From assembly GCF_932526225.1 (NCBI RefSeq), contig NC_064034.1:21977002-22041001 (forward strand): a stretch of 64,000 nt of DNA, written 5' to 3'. The translations under genes were made by a program, and so were the position numbers. The notes beneath the pieces were generated by a model. That model was not told the origin of the DNA and made no database searches. It worked only from the letters and a program-made list of their open reading frames with translations. Below, one piece after another: positions 1 to 11,050 of the stretch. Source of the DNA: Nematostella vectensis (lineage: Eukaryota; Cnidaria; Anthozoa; Actiniaria; Edwardsiidae). Each line of letters begins with the position of its first letter. Position 1 is the stretch's first letter.

Positions 1-1400
1 GCATCACAACACATTTGTAGCAAAGTTTGCTTCGAGCTATTTTACTTAAAAAAGTAAAATTTAAATATTTCTGCACGAAATTTTGCAGTCAAGTCTCAAA
101 CCACAAACACCAACAAGAACAACAGAAGCTTTGAGAGTTTCAATCAAGTCTGCAAGCCGCAGAGTAAGACGGTATCTCTGATGTGATTGTGTAGAGATAT
201 CAGGAATCCAAGCCGCCGATGAGCTGGCCTGTGAAGCTATAGTCGCAATCCTAGGCCAGGAAATGGGCCTCGAGTTCGACGAACTCTACATAAGTACATC
301 ACATCCACCACCGATGTACAGTGATATATAAGATGACAAAATCATTGTCAAATTTACAAGCCGTGATGTGAGGAACAAATTTTACGAACAACACAAGGCT
401 GTCTCGGGCAGGAAAGTGACAAACGTAGACGCATTTGATTATCTTAATGCTGGAGCCAAGAAAGTCTATATATTTGCGTCTCTCGCGCATTTAGGAAGAG
501 ACATTTTGGCGCGGTGAATAAACTTAGAGAAAAGCTAGAATGGAAATACATTTGGACGAAAAATGGGCGCTTTTACATTAAGCAAGGAAAGTGTACAAGG
601 CAATTTTGAGCAGATGAAGGTTCCTGTAAAAGACCTAAAGAGGTTCAAGAATAAAGCTAAGTCCAACCTAGAGAGTTTGACTAAATTAGTATACTTAAAT
701 CTAAATTTGTGTTTCTCTTACTTTTTGTTGACGTTCTCGGTCCCAAGGGAGCCAAAAAAAAAAGACCATGTTTATTTTCTCTTTATTCCTAATTCGGCAT
801 TCCTAAGGAAACGTTAAGTCAATTACCACTTCATGACTTAACCGACTTAGAGAGACAGGCGCGTGGATTTACAACTGCGCTGAGTTACTAGAGTCAAAAG
901 ATATTTTCGCTGACATCATGACAAACCCCGATAAGGGGGACGAGGATGATGACCTAATTACCTCAGAGTATTACGATGTCAAAAATACAGATTTTAATTT
1001 TTAAAAATAGGAAACAAGTGTATTTTTTAATATTCCATTTCAATACCCGTAGTCTGAACAAAAATCTTACTCTTCTAGAAGATATTCTACATAAATGCAA
1101 TCTCAGAAGGTAAATGAGAGGAACAGCAGTAATAATTCCATATTTCCATTTTCATCCACAGCTCAGATTCGGGACTTACTTGACTGGTGACTTTAACATC
1201 AATCTTTATTCTTACAACTCTCACAAACCTACTTCGGACTATCTAGACATGCTTTTCTCGCTTGGTTACATACTCCTCCATAACAAGGGCCAACCGGATC
1301 ACATACAACTCCAAAACCCTTATTGATCACATATACACAAACGCAAACGAAAAGCTATAACACGTTTATTTCCAGTTTCATTTTTAGGGGGATCCATAAC
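1..1400 (+). pseudogene. Degraded CR1/L2-like LINE (ORF1 tail plus endonuclease pieces)
   Basis: Broken frames read like a non-LTR retrotransposon. Around 200-650 the frames give a C-terminal ORF1 domain: IIVKFTSRDVRN near 340-395, then KLREKLEWKYIWTKNGR near 520-570. Around 1030-1110 a frame reads HFNTRSLNKNLTLLEDIL, the start of the AP-endonuclease domain of CR1/L2 LINEs. At 1175-1260 GDFNINLYSYNSHKPTSDYLD carries the endonuclease GDFN motif, followed in another frame by a TLIDHIYTN motif near 1320-1350. Frameshifts, stops and an internal deletion make it a dead copy. The reverse transcriptase part is absent and the 5' end may lie outside the window. Confidence 0.75.
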
Positions 1401-2298
1401 CAAGAGGTATACGACTGCCTTAGGTAAGGGGTTGTCCGTGTAATTTTAAAGTCTCTAAAGTTGCCCTAGTGGACAGAGGAGTTGATTCCCTTAAACCAAA
1501 AAATTACACACATTGTTACGATGAAGCCAAAACGCATGAAGGTAACTTGTCGGATGAAGACCAGAAAAGTCGTGCGTGCCTAGAGGGGCAAGGCTCGATC
1601 GGCTCAAGGCCGATTCAGGACAATGTCCTACAATACGGCAGATACCGCAGATGATAAAAAGGTCGCAATATGGGCGACCTTTCAGTCGCTGAGGCATGAG
1701 GATCTTCGAGAGCAAGTTTATATTTTAATGACAGGGTTTGTGCTGGCTTATAAAACGTGCAACTTTTTCAGGCGATGGTATGATTTTGATCCGTTTCCTA
1801 TCATTGTATTCTCTGGTTACAGAATGTAGCGTTCGAGAGCTGCTATTGACGGACTTTCAAGATTGTGCGTTCTTTTCGAGTTTTAGTTCTGTGAATGAAT
1901 TATAGTTTACGATGAAGCGACGAGTTTGAGTTTTCTATGAGTAACCTACGATATCTTTTTGGCGCACGGGGCGACTTCTTACCCAATGACACGCGACAGC
2001 TCTTGGTATACAATACGAAACGGTAGAGATAATATGCTCGAAAAAAACTACAATACTTATCTGGACTTATTCATAAACGATCTGACTAAATGACAACATG
2101 GATCTTGGATGTGATATACAGGCACAATCTTTGTGATTTGTCGGTGGTTTGCTGCTTTTGTTCTTCCAAATGAGATGTCAGAGTGACCTTAAAGCTGTCG
2201 CACGACAGCGGGAAACGTCAAAACACAGGCAGTTTGATTGTTTGAAGCGATTTTCGTACAGTCAATGTCTAGATAATTTAACAAAATTGACGTTTTTA
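1401..2298. other. No recognised feature
   Basis: Short open frames only (61-74 codons), on both strands, with no motif, splice context or codon pattern that would support a gene. Confidence 0.4.
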
Positions 2299-2347
2299 GC
2301 GGAGCCAGCGCGGCGCGCGGAGCTCCATAGGTATAGAAATATGGTAT
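2299..2347 (+). repeat. Dispersed GC-rich repeat, copy 1
   Basis: The segment starts AGCGGAGCCAGCGCGG and ends CCATAGGTATAGAAATATGG. A close copy lies at 46813-46861, just upstream of LEPROT. Both copies sit roughly 100 bp from an ATGGCGG start context, which suggests a promoter-proximal repeat family, but two copies cannot prove that. Confidence 0.6.
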
Positions 2348-2593
2348 AACTATGCGACTTGGTTTTGTGGTCATTGCGCGGGTACCCTGTGGTGTCAATC
2401 GCTAGCCAGTCAGTCAGCCGCGCAACTCCCAGGCCCCACTCGGCCCCGAAATGGCGGCTAAATACAAGCACGAAGCAAGGGGAAAAGTTCTTGTCATGCG
2501 ATGATTATTTCTTTTTGCCTCAAATTTTGTGACTTAAGTAAGTAATAGTTAACATTAAAAAGCGAACACAACCACAAGAAAGCGACAAAAACA

Positions 2594-5500
2594 ATGCAAG
2601 GTGAGTTTCGGACGACGGTTTGTATTGTCTATTGAGGATATGACAGTCCTTTTTGTTTGCTTTTAGAATACGAGTACTTAACAAATTATTTGAGCATAAC
2701 ACCTTTTGTTTTGACATTCTTCCTTCTATCTTTATTCTTGATTGTGTTGAAATATTTCATAAAGGCTAACCAATATCGTTTTGCATTTGCAATACTGCTA
2801 AAGAAGACCGTTCTTGTCTTTATATCATGTGCTCTTAGTGCTAAGAAGATACATATCCTTAGAAGATACAGCAACTTTTTCAACTTACAAGAGAAATTTT
2901 CCTTACCGAGGATAAAAAAAATCAACCCCTATTGCCAACATGTATTGTTGTTATTGTCTGCATCTTGCATCTCATGTGTTTATTTTTTTTAAAATAGTTG
3001 TGGAAAATTACTTAGATTATAAATGGCTTGATGAAAAGATTGTTTTGAAAGAAATAATAAATAATTGTTTTCACTTTTTTATGAACCAGGAATTACCTGA
3101 GGGCCAAGATGAATGCTAAAGACTGGAAGACATGAGAATTGTAAACCATGTCTTGAAAGATAACAGTAGGGAGTTCTTATTCACTAGTCATTTGATACCC
3201 CCACACTCATGGTCCCAGGAAAGGGTGGGGGATTAGACTTTAATAAAAGCCTGTTTCCAAGATAAGAGTAAAAAAAAGTCAATACCACCAGCCCTCTTGA
3301 TATTATGGTTAAATCTAAAACCCCACATTAACCCCTGACTTCCCCAGGACCATAAGGGAGGGGGCTCAAATGACTAGGGCATTTTTATTGAGTGTGTACT
3401 GCTGAATCAATAGTTTTTTTTTAGAACAAGATACTTATTTTATATAAAACTAAAAACAAACTTTTGCTTTTAAATAAAGATAACGGGAAAGGGGATATTT
3501 TAGGAAAGTACTGAATATAATTATCACATTGTTATTATATTTTCTTTTCTAACATTTAAAGAAGAGTCATATTTCTTTCTTTTTTTTTTCCTGTTGACTA
3601 TTTTTTATGCAATTGATGCTCTTTGCTATTTCCTTTCCAAGTCTCTTTCCCATTACATTTATTTTAGAGGTATAGATTTATTTCACTGGAATGGTTGGAT
3701 CCAGGGTTTCTAAAAACACCAAAATATAATGCATCAATGGATGTATATTTGTAGATATTAATTCCCATGTGGATGGAAAATCACCACTTAAAATGGTACA
3801 TTAAAACTTTAGTACTGCATCTTATCTAAAATTGTGTCTGATACTATATTCTTTCTTTGAAATCCTGTTTCATCCATTACTTGTTCTTCGCAAGGACAAA
3901 GCTTGTCAGAATGTAGCTTTACAAATGTACATTAATGGAGCTTTTATTAAGGGGAGGGTTTTTTAGGACAAGATACTTAAGCTTTATAACACTAGCAACA
4001 ACCTTGTTCTTTTACAATAATATAATTCTGTTCAGATAGCTTGGAAAGCATAGACATGGCCTCTTTAGAGGCCTGTGGTGGTGAAAGGGTTAAGATAATG
4101 GGAAAGGGGAAATTTCAAGAAATGCTCAATCAAATTATTCTCATTACTGTTATATTTTTTCCACCAAACCTTTCAAGTTGAATCAATTTCCTTTAAATCT
4201 CCTTTCCCGTCGACTATTTTGTTAGTAAATTGATATTCTTTGCTTCCTCTCTACCCCAAACATAGATCAATGAAAGGGTTTGGTTTGAAATTAGAAGTTG
4301 GCATTTTAGCACTGTCAGTGACTGCCAGTGATGTTTTTTTAGCGTTTTTTCTTCATTGCATTCATTTTGGAGAAGGCCACCAACAACAAGGCCACTATAT
4401 GGTAAAGGGGGGTGGTGCAACAATATGTAATGCATGAAAGGAGATATGGAAAGGAGATATCTTGGCTGATGGATGGGTAGAATTCCTAAACAAAGCCCTC
4501 GACTTCGCCGCTGACTACGACTGCATCACCGCCGAAGAAAAAAAAAACATCATAACCCACGCCAAGAGCTCTATCCTAGTTCACAACCAAACACCCTGGC
4601 ACAAAAAAGGCAACTCGACATTCGACGTGACAATGGGAAGCTACGACGGCGCTGAAACATGCGAACTTGTAGGCAACTTCCTTCTCTCCCAACTCCAAGA
4701 CCTTAACATCAACGTAGGACTCTACCGCGACGACGGACTAGCCATCACAAGCGCCACACCTAAAACACAGAAAATATCAAAAAAGAACTGCGAATCACCA
4801 TAGAAGCCAACAAGCGAGTAGTAAACTTCCTAGACGTCACATTCGACCTGAACCGCAACCCCTACCAGCCTTCCACCAAACCGAACGCCCCACTACAGTA
4901 CGTCCACCGCGAGAGCAACCTCCAACCTACCATCACAAAGAATATCTCTGCCAGTATCAACAAACGCTTATCTACACTATCATCAGACAAAGAAACCTTC
5001 GACCAAGCCGCCCCGCCATACCAGAAAGCACTCGACGAAAGTGGATATAACTACACGCTGCACTACGAACCAAACACCACAAACAAACGCAAGAACCGCC
5101 AGCGCAACAACATCATCTGGTACAACCCCCCTTTTAGCAAGAACACAAGCACCAACATCGGCCACAGATTCCTCTCACTCATAGACAAGCACTTCCCTAA
5201 AGACCACAAACTCAGAAAAATCTTCAACCGGAACACAATCAAAATCAGTTATAGCTGCATGAGCAACACCAAGCAGATAATTGACAGCCACAACAAACGC
5301 ATAATCGCCTCATTAATAACAACCGAAGACGCCCCTACCTCCCTCGCCACCGCCAATAACAAAACATGCAACTGCAGACAAAAGAACGCGTGCCCCCTTG
5401 ACGGAAACTGCCTCCAATCGTCTGTTATCTACCAAGCTACTGACAACAACACCTCCGAAACCTACGTAGGACTAACCGAGAACGAATTCAAGACAAGATA

Positions 5501-7519
5501 TAGAAACCACACCGCCTCATTCCGACAGGCTAAACACAGAAACTCGACCGAACTAAGCAAGTACATATGGAGCCTTAAAGACAACGACATAGAACACTTT
5601 ATTTCATGGAAAATCCTGTCATCTCACTCCGCCTACAACAGCTCTAGCAAAAGATATAATCTCTGCCTCAAAGAAAAACTTATCATTATCCGCCAAACCA
5701 AGCTATCAATTTTAAACAAGCGTAACGAGCTAGTGTCTTCGTGCCGCCACAGGAACAAAGCCTTGTTATGCAACAGCTAAACTATTCAATTTCACCATAA
5801 CAGCCATTCAAATTTCGTGCCCTATTTTTATGTTAATTTTATACATAGATAGTATATAATTGATGGTAGTAATATATTCTTCATAAATCTCCTGATGAGT
5901 GGGCAACCACGAAACAGGCTTGTAGAGATGAAACGGTAGTTCGCGTGTTTTTTTTTTCCTACAAACCAAGATAATTACATATAATTAATTTTATATTATA
6001 TTACGCACTGTAGTAGCACTGTACGCACTGTAGTAGCACTGTACGCACTGTTAGTTTTCGCCCCGCATATTTAATGTAACTCGCTATTGTTCCTCTTACC
6101 GCCTTAGCTAAAACTATCAGTCTATTATTATGTAAATTTCAATGTTAATAGTATATATACGATGGTAGGAATATTCTCATTAAATCCCCTGATGAGTGGG
6201 CAACCACGAAACAGACCTGTAGGGAAACCTATGTAGTTTGTATTTTTCTCAAACTAACACAATTAAATATATATATATCTTTGGATTAATTTCAATGCAA
6301 TATATTAGTTCCAGGAAAACAAGGAGTTAAGACCAAGAAGACCACTGCTGTTAAAGAACCATCTTCAGGTAATACAGAACAACTCTGAAGTTGTTAATTT
6401 GAACAACTTTAAATTCGTGTGAGTTTTATTCCCCTTGGATTTATTTTATTGTATCCTATCCTATCCTTTCATATTACAGTACTGGTAACAATTACCATAA
6501 GGGCTTCCCTTCGCTTGGGAAGCCCTAAAAAACAGTAATAATCAACCCACTTAATAGGGCAATCGAAAGCAAAGGCACGCGCATTCGAAGAAATCGCTTA
6601 TAGTTTACTTTTTAGGGAACAACACATCAATCAATTTCCCGACATCCTTAAAGTCTGGAATTTAAATTTTTTTTCTAGTTTAGCATATAGTGCGAAAACA
6701 TGCGTTCACGCGTGTCCCTTACTTTTGAAAGAGGAAGCACAGGTTTGGTTGTATAGCCTTCGAAAAGATCGCAACTCCTTTGACAAAATAAAATTTTATT
6801 TCTTGCAAGAATTGACTTGAAATGCGGAGGCATTCTCTATCATGGCGAATAATGACGACACTGATGACGAAGCCCTAACTGCCATGCTATCAGCCTTGGC
6901 TGACGCCCAGACGATTCCCATGTTGTCACCCATAAAGCCGCCCCGGAAACGGCCCGCTGAAGCAATTCCCGAGCCACAGAACAAACGACCCAAACCCAGC
7001 AACTTGTGCAGCCTGTTGCTTTTTTCCGCTAGGATCTTGTTAAAAAGATTTGTAGTGAGCACTTCACGACGCTCACTCAGTCTAACAAATCTCAAGGTCA
7101 GTAGGAATGTCCCTTGGCCAAATTCCCTCTTAATTTATTTGACCATGTTTTGTTCAATGACCGAAGTTGGGCGGTTTTTGGATCATTTATGCATGTATTA
7201 ATTTGTCTTAACAGTCACAACAATATCAAATGAGTAAAATCAGATTGATGTTTATTTTCTGGTGCTGTTGCAACAAATGCCGTCTCGAAATCAATCCAGA
7301 AAATGGAAAGTTAAATAAGTTATTCCAGTCTTACAGCTTCCCATTTAACAATTAATCCGATTGATACTTAAAATTGGATGATTCCTTTGCTCATTTTTGT
7401 TTGTTTTCATTTTAGCCTTCCTGATCACCTATGTACTGGGGCACTGGTCAGTGTCACGACAGGAAGACCCAAGTATGGCAGCAGTGGAAGAGACCAAGAC
7501 AATGGTATTGCCACTTTAG
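2594..7519 (+). CDS. Candidate three-exon gene for a 54-aa protein, unidentified
   Basis: Three segments join in phase at consensus splice sites: 2594-2600 (donor AAG/GTGAGT), 6315-6368 (acceptor TTCCAG, donor CAG/GTAATA) and 7416-7519 (acceptor CATTTTAG, stop TAG at 7517-7519). The product would be basic at its N-terminus, with a short hydrophobic stretch (AFLITYVLGHW, residues 21-31) and an acidic C-terminal half. The Penelope-like element and other repeats lie in the 3.7-kb first intron. A 17-codon upstream ORF begins with ATGGCGG at 2451. I do not recognise the protein. The last exon also has a longer out-of-phase ORF (7378-7707), so the model may be wrong. Confidence 0.3.
2620..4455. repeat. 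Imperfect tandem duplication of about 550 bp within AT-rich sequence
   Basis: About 3415-3960 and 3958-4240 share order and wording: a T-run then A(G)ACAAGATACTTA; GATAA(C/T)GGGAAAGGGG; TGACTATTTT near 3596 and 4214; then ATTGATxxTCTTTGCT. The copies are well diverged. Nothing else in this stretch looks coding. Confidence 0.5.
4456..5780 (+). pseudogene. Penelope-like element: RT C-terminal half plus GIY-YIG endonuclease
   Basis: The first frame (4462-4803) contains DVTMGSYDGAETCELVG and YRDDGLA, the reverse transcriptase core of Penelope-like elements (YxDD box). It has no ATG start, so the copy is 5'-truncated. One frameshift near 4770-4800 moves the coding to the frame that runs to the stop at 5780; this passes through the conserved IWYNPPFS, TNIGHRFLSLIDKHFP and KIFNRN blocks. 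The C-terminal part has a CxCRxKxxCPLxGxC zinc-knuckle-like block, then YVGLTENEFKTRYRNH and STELSKYIW, the GIY-YIG endonuclease region. GC content is higher than the flanks. Two hammerhead ribozymes follow. Confidence 0.88.
5887..5929 (+). ncRNA. Minimal hammerhead ribozyme 1 (Penelope-like element)
   Basis: Complete core. Stem I is ATCTC (5887-5891) pairing with GAGAT (5925-5929). CTGATGA is at 5892-5898. Stem II is GTGG-GCAA-CCAC (5899-5910), then GAA, then stem III ACA (5914-5916) with loop GGCT pairing with TGT (5921-5923). Predicted cleavage is after A5924. This is the short type I form known from Penelope-like retroelements. Confidence 0.88.
6003..6052. repeat. Short direct repeat of GCACTGTA/GTAGCACTGTAC units
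   Basis: Two and a half copies of an 18-bp unit (CACTGTAGTAGCACTGTACG) lie between the two hammerhead ribozymes, in the 3' part of the Penelope-like element. Confidence 0.7.
6185..6225 (+). ncRNA. Minimal hammerhead ribozyme 2 (Penelope-like element)
   Basis: Same architecture as ribozyme 1. Stem I is TCCC (6185-6188) with GGGA (6222-6225), CTGATGA at 6189-6195, stem II GTGG-GCAA-CCAC at 6196-6207, then GAA, stem III ACA-GACC-TGT and cleavage after A6221. Stem I differs from ribozyme 1 on both strands yet still pairs. The cleavage sites are 297 nt apart. Confidence 0.88.
6650..7205 (+). other. Possible gag-like retroelement fragment
   Basis: A frame near 6715-6820 reads LLKEEAQVWLYSLRKD and then SFDKIKFYFLQEL, which resembles the capsid segment of LTR-retrotransposon gag proteins. 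A separate frame (6842-7201) encodes an acidic then KR/P-rich peptide of unknown origin. There is no pol and no flanking LTR. Treat as a weak match. Confidence 0.3.
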
Positions 7520-7866
7520 CGAGAAAGTGTTGTGGTGAAGGTGATTCTGCCCTTTTTTTCTACCTTCAGCCATTGCAACCATCTTACAAGAAGGACGACA
7601 CTGCATCATGGTTTCCATGGACAGAAAAGGAGCTACTACGTAGCAGAGTTTTTGCTAATTTAGAAGATTTAGAAGAGAATGTAGATGAAGGAGGCAGAAC
7701 TGATTAATATAACCAGTAAATTTAAGAAACTAAAGGGTGAACAGATTCTTATCTTTCTTTCTATTCTTATGTTCAAATGTTTTGGATATTCCGAGCGAAA
7801 ATAGGGCTACCTTTGACTAATAATCTAATGCAACCTTTCTTGTATTTATTGATAATTTATTTTTTT

Positions 7867-8240
7867 AAAGAATAAGTAGCAGGACACGAGGGCCAGAAAT
7901 TCCGTGCTCGTGGCTTTTCGTCGGCCAGGGGGACTAGTGGGCCAGAAATTCCATGCTCATGACTGTTCGTGAGCCAGAAATTCCGTGCTCGTGGCATGAC
8001 TAGTGGGCCAGAAATTCCGTGCACGTGGCATGACTAGTGGGCCAGAAATTTCGTGCTTGTGACATGACTATAGTGGGCCAGATGTTCCGTGCTCATGGCA
8101 TGACTAGTGGGCCAGAAATTCTGTACTCGTTGAATAAATATTGGTCCAGAAATTCCGTGCCCATGGCATGACTGTATTGGGCTAGAAATTCTTTGCTATA
8201 GGCATGACGAGTGGGCCAGAAATTCTGTGGTCGTTGGCCC
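7867..8240 (+). repeat. Minisatellite, about 33-bp unit, roughly 10 copies
   Basis: The unit contains GTGGGCCAGAAATTCCGTGC followed by TCGTGGCATGACTA. Copies differ by substitutions and small indels, and the first few are the most divergent. No coding content. Confidence 0.9.
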
Positions 8241-8937
8241 GCGGTGGTCCAAGTGGCACAGAGAAATGCGACCATATACAGTAACCACAGAATGCAAAAT
8301 GCAAAATGCAAAATGAGAATAATTCAAAATATTTAAGAATGTGTTATAGGTGTGTCTGATTTCATGAATCCTGGAATTCAAACAGGCATCATGATCCTTC
8401 AGATTCCGCTGTAATCCATAAGTTTCTTTAGTACGACATTGTGCTCTTTGATGTCGTGATTCAAGCGGCGACTATCACTAAGCTTCAGCTGGTATTCAAA
8501 GTTTAAAATATCGCTCGCACATGCTTTGCACCCATCGGCTTACATAATTATTTTCTTCTCCAACACCATCAAGTCATATTGTCGGGATCATCATGTAATA
8601 TTTTGATCTTTCTCCAGTCGGATTGGCAATATATCCGAGACGCAGACTTTGAAGCTTCTCAACTAAAAAAACTAAATTAAAAGAGAAGAGAAACCAGGAT
8701 TGTGAAACATATGGGAAACAGACGAGGTGCAGTTGAAATAGTTTGTGGTTGGTGGAAAGGGGAGGGGGCAAGTGAAAAAATACATGGCATTGGGGAGAGG
8801 TCACTCAGATAAATACATAGATTGTGGGGTAGGTCACCAAAAAGATGGGCTTCTAAAATGTCCTTGAATAGAATTCCTTGCACATATCCTTTTCGCTAAG
8901 AAACAAGTCATGCTATTGTCCAGGAAAAAGACAATAG
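8241..8937. other. No recognised feature
   Basis: Only short frames on the minus strand. AATGCAAA is repeated at 8290-8315. No motif supports a gene. Confidence 0.4.
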
Positions 8938-9309
8938 TTGTAAGTTCTACGTGGGTCCCACGGGTCTCTTCGGAACAGCAAACCTTTTTTGCCAGAGAAT
9001 ACTCCTAGGACTTGTTTATATTGCAAAACTAAAACTTAAAACAAAATGCCTGAAACAAGTGAAAATATAACAGAAAAGTGCCCTAGTTGCGTCGCTTGTC
9101 GGTATTGCGAAAGTCAAATCAATTATTAATTATAGGTCAAAGAAATTAGTTGTAAGTTCTACGTGGCTCCCATGGGTCAATAGGGAGACACAGATATAAA
9201 AGTAGGAAAAAACAGGAAGAGACAGAGCAGACGACCCTGTGGGAGTTCAACTAGGAGCGAATAAAGTAAGCACAAACAACTACGCTGTCGTTGTTATAAA
9301 CCCCGTGAC
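8938..9309 (+). repeat. LTR-like segment (possible solo LTR)
   Basis: The segment begins TGTAAGTTCTACGTGG (8938), repeats that start at 9151, and ends ACCCCGTGACA at 9309. It contains a TATAAAAG box (about 9196) and an AATAAA signal (about 9259), as LTRs do. No matching target duplication, primer-binding site or partner LTR was found. Confidence 0.3.
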
Positions 9310-9939
9310 AATATCTTTGATACGCTAGTCGGTCAGATTACCACTAGTATAGAAGGTAAATATTTGTTGCATTAAATTTACCGATTCAGAGTTAAATACT
9401 TTATAGTTATAATTTAATATTATGCTATCCAAATATACATATTTTTCTATTTAAACAATAGATTACTATTTTTCTTAACAAGTTACCCTTCCTCCGGCCT
9501 TTCTGATGCTGTATATTTTTTGTGTGATCGGGCAATGCATGGGATAATATATTTATTGAGATTGAAAAAGTATGTTTATAGGGATTCTTGCGAAGGGCCT
9601 TTGATGCCTCTCTTCAAAGGCACCCCCTCAGTATCTTTATGATGAAACAAACAGAATTGTATTAAATAAGAAAGATACAATTATTTGTGTTTAAATGGGA
9701 CTAGCATCAGCCAAGGAAATCTTTTGTTGACATTTTAAATGGATAAAGATAAAACAATTGCTCCATGGCATAAAACTGCAGAAAAAGAACTGACACCAGA
9801 TTATTAACCAGAAAACGATTTGTTCTTCACACCAAAAGTTCTTCAGATAAATAATTGGATAGCAGTATCTTCTTCAGATATAAAATTGGTTACGACACAA
9901 CTTAACCATGGCCAGATCAAGACAAACCATGCATGCTGC
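9310..9939. other. AT-rich, no recognised feature
   Basis: No long frame or family motif was seen. A short TCTTTGAxxCCTCTCTTCAAAGG imperfect palindrome lies near 9596-9622. Confidence 0.4.
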
Positions 9940-10290
9940 TTCGATTATCGCATAATGCAATGTTTTAGGCAACCACAGCACTCATGCAATGTGGCTACAA
10001 GAATCTCCAGGCCAAACTGTGTAGACAGAAAAAGGGTCTAGCAAAGTTGTCATATTTCCAACATTACCACAAATGTGAAACCTGTTTCTTCTAATAACAA
10101 TGTTATTACTAATTCATAGAGGGAGTAGCAAATGATGCCTTCAAGCATCAACAAGAGGAGTTCAGTAGAACATGGAAAGTAACCATGTTGTTATCGGCCG
10201 TGGTTCCACATGAGTAACCTTCATGATGCAGACATAACTAACACACTTTGAATCATGCAGAATCTGTAGCTTGCTAAGCCCATAAGAAAT
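9940..10290 (+). repeat. Dispersed repeat, copy A (copy B at about 15555-15810)
   Basis: Shared blocks include CATGCAATGTGGCTACAAGAA, GGCCAAACTGTGTAGA, AAAAAGGGTCTAGCAAA, AGCATCAACAAGAG and TTATCGGCC(G/A)TGGTTCCACATGA. The two copies have the same orientation and order and lie just outside the split LINE at 10.6-15.5 kb, so they may be flanking copies of one unknown repeat or a local duplication. Confidence 0.7.
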
Positions 10291-11050
10291 CGGACTTCAT
10301 CAAGCCCAGAGACTGCTTCCAAACTAATTGTCTTGCCTTGTTTTCCAAGTAAAAATGGTCATGCATCTTCTAACCGAAAACAAAGGCAACCATACCAACA
10401 AAATAGAGGGTAATTGGTGTCAGGCCAAAGCCAGTTTCCCAGCTTTTGGTGTACCTGGCAGGGTTCATGTGGCGGTACATGAATAGGGGAAAAGACTTGT
10501 TCGCATAGTTTCTTGAAGATGTCAAAGCACTATACAGAGTGTAAACAGTGGTTGTTTGAAGCCATTCAACAACAGCTATTTTCAGAGCCACCCAAATTGT
10601 CAAAAATCATGACCACATGCAGTCATGGTGGTGTCAGACTTTACATACATAACTCAATTAAGTTCAAAGCCCTCACCGAGTTATGGGCGATTCTCTGGAA
10701 ATAGAGCCTGTATTCCCAATTTTTAAAACTTTCTGCACATTGCATTTATTGATTTCAATCAAAGGTATGGATGTTATATTTTGCTAGTATGCACTCAAAA
10801 TGTCTATTTTTTAAGATATTCACAAGAAAAAAACTTTTTAATGGAACTACGTTATTTTAGTATGGCTATTGTTGATATAAATCACTTTTGGTGTCATGGC
10901 TTGGAAGTTGACCGAAACAAAAATATTTCATATACCAATGAAATTAGCATGAGCAGCAGAACCTACTGAAGTGTTTAAGAATGAATATTATTTTGGATTT
11001 TAATTTTGCTCTATTTATGGGGTCAAACTACACTTAGGAAATTGATCATG

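Noticed and set aside
7378-7707. 109-aa plus-strand ORF as an independent gene
   Set aside because: It starts in the intron before a good acceptor and has no recognised domain; it remains only as an alternative to the third exon of the 54-aa candidate.
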